Source: CBDUVZ01 sp965370805
GTDB lineage: Bacteria > Hydrothermota > Tepidihabitantia > Tepidihabitantales > Tepidihabitantaceae
Reading direction: 5' to 3'
Assembly: GCA_965370805.1 (NCBI GenBank)
Contig: CBDUVZ010000079.1
Location: 1 to 14,319 of the forward strand
DNA: 14,319 bases
Positions 5,719 to 11,989 of this stretch are shown here, one piece after another. Position 1 is the first letter of the stretch; each line of letters starts with the position of its first letter. The notes below the pieces were generated by a model, which was given only the letters and a program-made list of their open reading frames with translations, was not told the origin of the DNA and ran no database searches. The position numbers were made by a program, and so were the translations under genes.

Positions 5719-7014
5719 ATGAAGAGACTGTGCACGCCAGCGATTCTGGCAGCCTTCATGCTTACGGTTGTCGGCTGCCACGTCCTGCCGCCGTTTCCGC
5801 CCGGCGCACCCGAAGGGCCAGGCTGTGGAGAAACGGGTGTCGATTACCAGTTCACTGCGGTTACAACCGACCCTCAGGGAGACTACATTGCCTACCGATT
5901 CGACTGGGGCGATGGCTGCGTATCGGACTGGGGCGGTTTCGTCCCGAGCGGGACGCCGGTCACTATCGAGTACGGCTGGGCTGATCCGGGCATCTACGTT
6001 GTCAGAGCGCAAGCCCGGGATATCCTTGGTCTCAAGTCCTGCTGGTCACCGGGTCATCGCATTGCTATCGGGGGCGGTTCGGGCTACCCGGATACGGTCG
6101 TGGCCAGGCTGAATGCGGGCAGGGACCCGGTCGGGATTGCGGCCGGTCCGAGTGGTGAGTTCGTCTACGTTGCAGCGCGAGGTAATGACCAGATGACCGT
6201 TATCCGGACGTCGGACAACATGGTCGTCGACCGGGTCGATGTCGGTTCCCGGCCACACGCGCTGTGCGTCCTGCCCGACGGCGGGTACGCCTACGTTGCG
6301 AACTGCGGCAGCGATGACGTTTCGGTAGTGCGGCTTGCCGACAATGCGGTCGTTGCGACAGTCCCGGTCGGCGATTTCCCGTACATCGTGACCCCGTCGC
6401 CGGACTGCCGGTACGTCTACGTGACCAACCGGTACTCGGGTGACCTTTCCGTCATCCGCACGGCGGATAACGCCGTTGTGGCGACGGTCGATATCGAACC
6501 GGTGCCGTGGGGGAGCACGGTCACGAACGACGGCGAGTACCTGTACGTCGGCGGGTCGGCAGGTCCCCGGGTTTTCGTTATCCGGACGTCGGACTTCACG
6601 GTCGTTGATACGGTGTTCGTCGGGGCCGGACCGGAAGGGATGAGCAGTTCACCGGACGGTGAGTACATCTACGTTGCCTGTCACACCGGCAATTGCGATA
6701 TCATCCGCGTGCAGGAAAACATCGTGGTCGCATCGGTGTCGATTGACGGGTATCCGGTCGATGCAGAGCCGCTGCCGGGCGGCAGCCACGTCTACGTTGC
6801 CAGTCACGTCGGCGGCACGATCAAGGCGTTCAGTACCGCGACCAATGAAGTGGTCTGGACCGCGTCCGGGGCCAGCGGGCCCAACTACATGGCCGCCCTG
6901 CCGTCAGGCAACGCCGTCTACGTCTGCTGCAACCATGAGGATAGAGTGTGGGTAATCGGCCGCAGTGGCGGGGAGGACCCTCAGCAGGAGCCTTCGACTT
7001 TGATCGGACAGTAG
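5719..7014 (+). CDS. PKD and YVTN beta-propeller lipoprotein
   Basis: A 431-residue exported lipoprotein, probably surface- or periplasm-facing and structural or adhesive; the ligand is unknown. A signal peptide ends in lipobox VVGC with Cys20 as the lipidated residue. Residues 42-117 form a PKD-type domain with the hallmark FDWGDG (61-66). Residues about 123-418 contain seven YVTN/YncE-type blades, each with a Y/V-Y-V-A/T core (near 149, 191, 233, 275, 317, 358 and 400) and usually an S-V-I-R-T-A-D-N-x-V-V turn. AAGGAGG at 5707-5713 lies 5 nt before ATG 5719, which fixes the start. Monocistronic: a hairpin follows at 7045-7078 and the next gene has its own promoter. The blades are similar to each other at DNA level, suggesting amplification by duplication. 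Confidence 0.93.
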   Translation: MKRLCTPAILAAFMLTVVGCHVLPPFPPGAPEGPGCGETGVDYQFTAVTTDPQGDYIAYRFDWGDGCVSDWGGFVPSGTPVTIEYGWADPGIYVVRAQARDILGLKSCWSPGHRIAIGGGSGYPDTVVARLNAGRDPVGIAAGPSGEFVYVAARGNDQMTVIRTSDNMVVDRVDVGSRPHALCVLPDGGYAYVANCGSDDVSVVRLADNAVVATVPVGDFPYIVTPSPDCRYVYVTNRYSGDLSVIRTADNAVVATVDIEPVPWGSTVTNDGEYLYVGGSAGPRVFVIRTSDFTVVDTVFVGAGPEGMSSSPDGEYIYVACHTGNCDIIRVQENIVVASVSIDGYPVDAEPLPGGSHVYVASHVGGTIKAFSTATNEVVWTASGASGPNYMAALPSGNAVYVCCNHEDRVWVIGRSGGEDPQQEPSTLIGQ

Positions 7015-7044
7015 GCCGCGCTCCCGGAACGGGACCGCGAGCTG

Positions 7045-7078
7045 GCGACCGGCGGAGAACGAACTTCCCGCCGGTCGC
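7045..7078 (+). terminator. Hairpin after lipoprotein gene (terminator-like)
   Basis: A perfect 11-bp stem, GCGACCGGCGG (7045-7055) with CCGCCGGTCGC (7068-7078) and a 12-nt loop, 30 nt past the stop. A smaller TCCCG/CGGGA stem precedes it (7022-7034). The following bases are only weakly T-rich, so it may stall or stabilise rather than be a classic intrinsic terminator. Confidence 0.55.
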
Positions 7079-7111
7079 TGCTATTTGCGTCGCGGATGCT
7101 GTCGTTACCGG

Positions 7112-7139
7112 TTGACAGGGCTGGTTTTTCCTGTAGAAG
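7112..7139 (+). promoter_or_regulatory. Promoter P4 (UbiA-family gene)
   Basis: TTGACA (7112-7117), 16 nt, TAGAAG (7134-7139), ending 10 nt before ATG 7150. It falls inside the extended reading frame that begins at ATG 7096, which argues that ATG 7150 is the true start of a near-leaderless message. Confidence 0.6.
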
Positions 7140-7149
7140 TCTTGCCACT

Positions 7150-8025
7150 ATGGTCGGAGCGATCGTCCGGAGTATGCGGCCCAAGCAGTGGGTCAAGAAC
7201 GTACTGGTGTTTGCCGGGGTGATCTTCTCCTACAATCTGCTCGACCTGACGAGCGTTCTGCGTTCCGGGGTGGCTTTCGTCGTGTTCTGTCTGCTTTCGG
7301 GCGCGGTCTACATCATCAATGACGTCATCGACCGGGAGAACGACCGGCGTCATCCCCGCAAGAAGAACCGCCCGATTGCGTCCGGCCAGATCGGACCAAG
7401 GCCCGCGGTCGCGGCAGCGGTAGTCATTGCCGGCATCGCGCTGGCCGGGGCCGTGCTGCTGGGCTGGCAGTTCGCACTGGTCGGTGCCTGCTACTTCGCC
7501 ATGCAGTTGGCCTACTCGCTGAAGCTGAAGCAGGTCGTGGTGCTCGATGTGATGATTGTAGCGGCCGGGTTTGCGCTGCGGGCGATTGCCGGAACGGTCG
7601 TCGTCAACGTGGCTATTTCGTCCTGGCTGTTTGTCTGCACCATCCTGCTGGCGCTGTTCATTGCGGTTGCCAAGCGCCGGCACGAGTTGATGTTCCTCGA
7701 AGGAGGCGGGATATCACACCGGAGTGTGCTCGGCAAGTACTCGGAGCGGCTGCTCGACCAGATGATTGCGGTCGCGACTTCGGCGACGGTCATTACGTAC
7801 TGCCTGTACACGATTGCACCGGAGACAGTGGCGAAGTTCGGGTCGAGCAACCTTATCTTCACGTTTCCGTTTGTGCTCTATGGAGTCTACCGATACTTGT
7901 ACCTGGTGTACCGTCGCGACATGGGCGGCGCGCCGGAGAAGGTGCTCCTGACCGACCCGCCGCTGATTGTCGACATCCTGCTCTATATCGCGAGCGTGGT
8001 TGTGATTCTCTACGTCAGATTCTAG
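7150..8025 (+). CDS. UbiA-family decaprenyl-phosphate phosphoribosyltransferase-like
   Basis: A 291-residue integral membrane prenyltransferase. The closest named activity is decaprenyl-phosphate phosphoribosyltransferase (Rv3806c type), which moves phosphoribose from PRPP onto polyprenyl phosphate to make a lipid-linked pentose donor. Seen in sequence: N-terminal MRPKQWVKN (9-17) typical of that subfamily, first Asp-rich motif NDVIDREND (57-65) followed by RRHPRKKNRPIASG, second conserved region YSLKLK (122-127) with Asp133, and about eight hydrophobic helices. ATG 7150 is preferred over upstream ATG 7096 because promoter P4 lies between them and the protein then begins like its family. No Shine-Dalgarno. 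Its stop is 30 bp from the convergent oxidoreductase gene. Family firm; exact substrate unproven, since other UbiA enzymes share these motifs. Confidence 0.9.
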   Translation: MVGAIVRSMRPKQWVKNVLVFAGVIFSYNLLDLTSVLRSGVAFVVFCLLSGAVYIINDVIDRENDRRHPRKKNRPIASGQIGPRPAVAAAVVIAGIALAGAVLLGWQFALVGACYFAMQLAYSLKLKQVVVLDVMIVAAGFALRAIAGTVVVNVAISSWLFVCTILLALFIAVAKRRHELMFLEGGGISHRSVLGKYSERLLDQMIAVATSATVITYCLYTIAPETVAKFGSSNLIFTFPFVLYGVYRYLYLVYRRDMGGAPEKVLLTDPPLIVDILLYIASVVVILYVRF

Positions 8026-8055
8026 CTGAAAGCGGTCGCGTGCGGTTCGTCGGGG

Positions 8056-9132
8056 TCAGCTTGCCGCGAGTCGGTGTTTGCCCTGAGCCGCCTGCTCGCC
8101 GTATGGTCCCCGGCGGATTGCCCGGAGTCCGGCCGCGGCCTGCCTGATTGTCCGTTTCGATTCCGCGCCGGCGCCGTGCAACTGCTCGAATGCGCGGGCC
8201 CCGGCGATTCGGCCCTCAAGCATCGCGGTGGATGCTTCTTCGATCCCCGAGACGTCGCCGGCCACGAAGACGCCTTCAATACTGGTCTGCATTTCCTCGT
8301 CATGCCACGCGACCAGACCGCCCAGTTCGGGGATTGTAACCATCCGGCACCCGGCCTGCCGGAGGATTTCGGTCAGCGGTGTCAGTCCGACGGCCAGGCA
8401 GATGGTATCGACCGGCAGTCTCCGTTCGGTTCCGGGAATCGGCCGGAAACGCCGGTCAACGCCGCCGATGACCGCACCGGTGACACACTCCCTGCCGAGG
8501 GCCCTCCTGACGGAATGGGATGTGAGGATCGGCACGCCCAGCCGCACCAGTTTCGCGGCGTGGACGTGGTATCCGCCAATCCGGGGCAGGGCTTCGACGA
8601 CCGCTGCGACTTCGATTCCGGCCTGGATGAGCTGGTAAGAAACGATGATGCCGATGTTGCCGGAGCCGACCATCAGTACACGCCTGCCGGGTCGGACTCC
8701 CTGCACGTTCATCAGGGTCTGAACCGCTCCGGCACCGGATACCCCGGGCAGGTCGTTGCCCGGGAAAGGTATCGAGTTCTCGGCGGCTCCGGTCGCCGCG
8801 ACCAGGCAGCGGCAACGGAGTCGGGAGAACTGCCTGCGTCCGGCCAGCCCGAGCACGCGTCCGGGAAAGAAGCCGATGACGGAAGTGTCGAGCAGGATCG
8901 CTGCGGAAGTGGCGATGAGTTCGTTGGTCAGGATGGTCGCGATGTCGATTCCCCGGGTGCCGCAGTAGTGGCTCTTCTCGCCGAAGAACTTGTGGGTCTG
9001 TTTGGTGAGCTGGCCGCCGAGGGTTTCGTTGTCGTCAATCAGCGTGACCCGGGCCCCGAGACGCGACGCCACGATTGCCGCGGAGAGCCCGGCCGGCCCG
9101 CCGCCGATGACAGCGATGTCGGTTCTCTTCAA
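8056..9132 (-). CDS. FAD/NAD(P)-dependent oxidoreductase, HcnB / sarcosine-oxidase-alpha type
   Basis: A 358-residue two-dinucleotide-fold flavoprotein. FAD site GGGPAG (10-15), VAATGAAE (111-118), NAD(P)-site VGSGNIG (155-161) and the second FAD motif VFVAGDVSG (288-296) are intact. Together with the [2Fe-2S] protein just upstream it resembles HcnA/HcnB of hydrogen cyanide synthase and the fused alpha subunits of sarcosine oxidases and dye-linked proline dehydrogenases, where it relays electrons from an amine-oxidising subunit. The start is TTG 9132, overlapping the upstream stop in the sequence TTGA, so translation is probably coupled. The C-terminus (325-358) is basic and Cys-free, lacking the BFD-like [2Fe-2S] tail common in HcnB. 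No catalytic partner (HcnC/SoxB type) is in the window, so the substrate is unknown. Confidence 0.88.
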   Translation of the reverse strand: MKRTDIAVIGGGPAGLSAAIVASRLGARVTLIDDNETLGGQLTKQTHKFFGEKSHYCGTRGIDIATILTNELIATSAAILLDTSVIGFFPGRVLGLAGRRQFSRLRCRCLVAATGAAENSIPFPGNDLPGVSGAGAVQTLMNVQGVRPGRRVLMVGSGNIGIIVSYQLIQAGIEVAAVVEALPRIGGYHVHAAKLVRLGVPILTSHSVRRALGRECVTGAVIGGVDRRFRPIPGTERRLPVDTICLAVGLTPLTEILRQAGCRMVTIPELGGLVAWHDEEMQTSIEGVFVAGDVSGIEEASTAMLEGRIAGARAFEQLHGAGAESKRTIRQAAAGLRAIRRGPYGEQAAQGKHRLAAS

Positions 9133-9464
9133 GGCAACTTTCCCCGTCCTTCCTGCAGTTCGACCCGGACGTCTTCACGCAGCGGCTCCGTGCAGACCAT
9201 CGTGTTCGGCTGTCCGTCAACGACCATCAGGCACGAGGCGCATTTGCCGACCGCGCAGAAGAATCCGCGTGGTCGCTTGAGCTTCTCGGTGCGGCGGAAG
9301 ACCTTGACGCCGTTCGCGGCCAGCGCCGCGGCAATCGTTTCACCCTCGTACCCGCGAAGCGGTTTGCCCTGAAAGAAGAAGCGGATTGCCCTGCCCCGGT
9401 TGAACGTAAGAACCGGGTGGTCGGCTATCCGGCGGGAATCCGCGTCAGAGACTGGCTTCGGCAT
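9129..9464 (-). CDS. Small [2Fe-2S] ferredoxin-domain protein, HcnA-like
   Basis: A 111-residue soluble electron-transfer subunit with a plant-type ferredoxin fold. Cluster ligands are Cys70, Cys75, Cys78 and Cys91 (C-x4-C-x2-C-x12-C) in GFFCAVGKCASCLM...MVCT. The N-terminal half includes IRFFFQGKPLRGYEGETIAAAL (27-48, cited as positions of the Fer2_4-type lead-in). ATG 9464 overlaps the end of purQ by 20 bp, and its stop overlaps the TTG of the oxidoreductase by 4 bp. The three genes therefore form a tight unit. It probably passes electrons to or from the neighbouring flavoprotein. No Shine-Dalgarno is visible; coupling to purQ translation is likely. Length and Cys spacing match HcnA and sarcosine oxidase alpha N-terminal domains. 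Confidence 0.9.
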   Translation of the reverse strand: MPKPVSDADSRRIADHPVLTFNRGRAIRFFFQGKPLRGYEGETIAAALAANGVKVFRRTEKLKRPRGFFCAVGKCASCLMVVDGQPNTMVCTEPLREDVRVELQEGRGKLP

Positions 9465-10224
9465 GAGCGACGGCGTTCTTGAACAGCTTGATGCCCTGCG
9501 GCCGGCTGGCGCGTTCGCGGTGCCAGTGCTGGTACTGCTCGCGGCGGACGTAGCGTTCGGGGTGAGGCATCATGCCCATGATGAGTCCCGAGGGGTCGCA
9601 GATTGCGGCGATGCCGTCGACCGAGCCGTTCGGGTTACCGGGATAGCCGATTGGTTCGCCGTCCCCGGTCGCGTATCTGAAGACCACCTGGTTTCCGTTC
9701 TTCAGTTGTGCGAGCGTTCGGGCGTCACGGGTGATGAACCTGCCTTCGGCGTGAGCGACCGGCAGGTGGCAGATCGGGTTCAGGTCCCGGGTGAAGATGC
9801 AGGGTGAAGGCTCGGTCTTCAGGTTCACCCAGCGGTCCTCGAATCTGCCGTTTTCGTTCCAGTCGAGCGTGACGGTCTGGGGCGCGAAGAGTTCTTCGAC
9901 GGCAGGGAGCAGCCCGGACTTGACCAGAACCTGGAATCCGTTGCAGATGCCGAGAATCGGTTTGCCCGCGGCGTGGAAGTCGCGGATCTCCTCTGCTAGG
10001 TAGCGTTCGACTTCTCCGGCGAGAATCCTGCCGGAGCTGATGTAGTCGCCATAGGAGAAGCCGCCGGGAATGACAAGGAACTGGTAATCCCGCAGGAGTC
10101 GCGGCCGTTCCTTCAATCGGTTGACATGGACCGTCGCCGGACTGGCGCCGGCCAGTTCGAGGGCGTGAACCGTTTCGCCGTCGCAGTTGGTGCCGGCGGC
10201 GAACAGGACGCAGGCTTTGACCAC
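9445..10224 (-). CDS. purQ: Phosphoribosylformylglycinamidine synthase subunit PurQ
   Basis: Glutaminase subunit of FGAM synthase, step four of de novo purine synthesis. It releases ammonia from glutamine for the PurL subunit, with PurS completing the complex. Of 259 residues, the triad is Cys94 (LGICNGFQVL), His221 and Glu223 (MMPHPERY). NCDGE (13-17) and VIPGGFSYGDY (51-61) are family hallmarks. It is longer than the roughly 227-residue Bacillus form but within the range of longer PurQ proteins. The frame stays open to 10542, but that extension would translate both divergent promoters. GTG 10224 gives the standard N-terminus (MVKACVLFAAG) and lies 8 nt after promoter P5, so the mRNA is predicted to be leaderless. 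It heads a unit with two redox genes; purL and purS are not in the window. Confidence 0.95.
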   Translation of the reverse strand: MVKACVLFAAGTNCDGETVHALELAGASPATVHVNRLKERPRLLRDYQFLVIPGGFSYGDYISSGRILAGEVERYLAEEIRDFHAAGKPILGICNGFQVLVKSGLLPAVEELFAPQTVTLDWNENGRFEDRWVNLKTEPSPCIFTRDLNPICHLPVAHAEGRFITRDARTLAQLKNGNQVVFRYATGDGEPIGYPGNPNGSVDGIAAICDPSGLIMGMMPHPERYVRREQYQHWHRERASRPQGIKLFKNAVAHAEASL

Positions 10225-10232
10225 TGGCGCTG

Positions 10233-10260
10233 AGCATACCTCGGGGTGGCTGACTGTCAA
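10233..10260 (-). promoter_or_regulatory. Promoter P5 (purQ unit)
   Basis: On the minus strand TTGACA (10260-10255), 16 nt, TATGCT (10238-10233), ending 8 nt before GTG 10224. It is divergent from P6, with 85 bp between the two -35 boxes. No purine-repressor-like palindrome was recognised. Confidence 0.65.
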
Positions 10261-10345
10261 GCGGCTGAGTTGATAGCGGGTCTGTTGCAGCAACTGGCCG
10301 GGAATCAGGAGGATTCCGACCGGGGTCCTTACCGTGGCTCGATAC

Positions 10346-10373
10346 TTGACACCCGCACTGAGGTCACTATAGT
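10346..10373 (+). promoter_or_regulatory. Promoter P6 (surface-protein unit)
   Basis: TTGACA (10346-10351), 16 nt, TATAGT (10368-10373), the best -10 match of the six 16-nt promoters. The leader to ATG 10493 would be about 113 nt. Confidence 0.7.
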
Positions 10374-10480
10374 TTTTGTGCGTGTTCTGCGCGGTGGACT
10401 GCTCGATAGACTGTCTTGGGTTCTGTCCCGGTATCTGGCCGCCGGTGCAGCCGGCAGCCGGGGCAGAGATGTCGAGATGT

Positions 10481-10487
10481 AAGGAGG
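10481..10487 (+). promoter_or_regulatory. Shine-Dalgarno fixing the start at 10493
   Basis: AAGGAGG with 5 nt to ATG 10493. The frame is also open upstream to GTG 10376 and ATG 10469, but GTG 10376 lies at the predicted transcription start and neither has a ribosome site. The same 5-nt spacing is seen at 5719 and 11990. Confidence 0.85.
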
Positions 10488-10492
10488 TCTGG

Positions 10493-11965
10493 ATGCGCGT
10501 GTCTATCGTAGCCGTCGTACTGGTCGGCGCAGTTCTCTTCACTCAGGCAGTGGCAATACAGAACCACCGTGCTGTTGCCTTCCCCGAAACGGACAACGTC
10601 CCGATGTTCATCAACTACCAGGGCTACCTGACTGATACCACCGGGGAGGCGATTACGGGTTCGCTGGCGATGCAGTTCTCCATCTTCGCTCTCAGTACCG
10701 GCGGTACGGCGCTGTGGAGCCAGGGCCATACGGTTGCGGTTGAGAACGGCGTGTTCAACGTCAAGCTGGCTTTCGCTGCCGTCGACACCAGCCTGTTCAT
10801 GCCCGGCAGCCGTCGCTGGGTGCAACTCCGCGTCGGCATCCATACACTGCTGCCTCGAACCGAGATTACCAGCACGGCCTACAGCATGCGTTCGGTCTAC
10901 TGCGACAATTCGGACCGGCTTGACGGCCGCCACGCGAACCAGTTCATCTACAACGGCACAGCGATGCAGTCGGGAGCCGACTACTGGATATCGGGAGGCG
11001 GACGCGCCGAGGAGCAGCTTGCGGCATACGCCAACGGGCTCGCCGGCAGCGCAGCGGTCATTGGCGACGCTACCGACGACAACGTCGGCGTCTACGGGAA
11101 CAGCGAGGAGTACATCGGCGTCTACGGAAGGAGCGATAGCTCCACCGGCGTTTTCGGCATCAGTTCGGATGGGGGCGCGTTCGCGGTTCGTGGTCACAAC
11201 TCCAATACGAGCGGGACCGGTGTTGCCGGAGCCGGATGCAACGACACGTTGTTCTATCTGACGTGCGGTTCAGGCGGTACTTTCTCGAGCCGGCACATCG
11301 CGCTCTTCGCGTATGCGCATGACACCAACGGCACCGGAGTAGCAGTCTGCGGCAACCGGATTGCCGATACGGTGTACATGCTTGCCGGAGGGTCGGGAGG
11401 TTCGTTCAACGGATCTACGGTCGGCGTCTACGGACTCGCCCGCAATGAGTCCGGTGACCGTTCGGGCGGGTATTTTACCGTCGAAGGCCCGGATACCTGT
11501 TTCGCCTACGTTGCGAGCGTGCACATGGGAGCGCCGTGGCTCATCCGCGGTGCCGGGATGGTGGCACCGACGATGGGAACCAGTGCCGGCGAAAAGATGC
11601 TGTTCGCGCCGGTATCACCCGAGCCGCATATCGAGGATTTCGGCCGGGCACAGCTCGCAAGCGGGCACTGCCGGGTCGAACTCGACCCGCTCTTCGCCGA
11701 ATGCGTCAGTTCCAACGCCGACTGTGCGCCGATGGTTTTCATCACGCTGAACGACGACTGCAATGGGGTCTACGTCAAGACGGATGCGACCGGATTCGAC
11801 GTGTCCGAGTTGGCCGGCGGGACCTCCGATGCCGCGTTCAGCTACCGGGTGGTCGGAACCCGCGCCGGCGCGGAGCATCTGCGTTTCCCGGCCGCATCGT
11901 CGCCAATGGAGAAGGTCGCCACACCCATCGGTTCGGCTCCGGTTGACCGAACGCCGGTTCGCTAG
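10493..11965 (+). CDS. Exported repeat protein, tail-fibre/beta-helix-like
   Basis: A 490-residue secreted protein. The signal peptide is about 1-21 (MRVSIVAVVLVGAVLFTQAVA). Residues 38-135 hold a domain of INYQGYLTDTTGEAITG type with TALWSQGHTV and TEITSTAYSMRS, widespread at the front of secreted proteins in FCB-group and uncultured bacteria. Residues about 185-330 carry degenerate glycine-rich repeats (VGVYG, GVYGRS, GVFGIS, GVAGAG, GVYGLA) suggesting a beta-helical or fibre-like stalk. Residues 385-455 form a conserved C-terminal module (GHCRVELDPLFAECV, NDDCNGVYVKT) that I have seen described only as hypothetical or tail-fibre-like. It has no visible sorting domain, unlike its neighbour. 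The next gene starts 24 nt after its stop, so both are probably one unit from P6. Function unknown. Confidence 0.88.
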   Translation: MRVSIVAVVLVGAVLFTQAVAIQNHRAVAFPETDNVPMFINYQGYLTDTTGEAITGSLAMQFSIFALSTGGTALWSQGHTVAVENGVFNVKLAFAAVDTSLFMPGSRRWVQLRVGIHTLLPRTEITSTAYSMRSVYCDNSDRLDGRHANQFIYNGTAMQSGADYWISGGGRAEEQLAAYANGLAGSAAVIGDATDDNVGVYGNSEEYIGVYGRSDSSTGVFGISSDGGAFAVRGHNSNTSGTGVAGAGCNDTLFYLTCGSGGTFSSRHIALFAYAHDTNGTGVAVCGNRIADTVYMLAGGSGGSFNGSTVGVYGLARNESGDRSGGYFTVEGPDTCFAYVASVHMGAPWLIRGAGMVAPTMGTSAGEKMLFAPVSPEPHIEDFGRAQLASGHCRVELDPLFAECVSSNADCAPMVFITLNDDCNGVYVKTDATGFDVSELAGGTSDAAFSYRVVGTRAGAEHLRFPAASSPMEKVATPIGSAPVDRTPVR

Positions 11966-11989
11966 TCGGCTCAGCGAGAGGAGGCTGGT

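Noticed and set aside
7096..7149. Upstream ATG for the UbiA-family gene
   Set aside because: Promoter P4 lies between it and ATG 7150, and it precedes the family's normal N-terminus.
8074..9372. 432-codon plus-strand open frame opposite the oxidoreductase and [2Fe-2S] genes
   Set aside because: It is antisense to two genes with intact cofactor motifs, has no promoter or ribosome site, and its low-complexity polar composition is typical of antisense frames in GC-rich DNA.
10225..10542. 106-codon N-terminal extension of PurQ
   Set aside because: It would translate both divergent promoters and part of the neighbouring signal peptide gene; PurQ proteins begin near VKACVLFAAG.
10367..11197. 276-codon minus-strand frame opposite the fibre-like protein
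   Set aside because: Antisense to a signal-peptide protein with clear Shine-Dalgarno; no domain recognised.
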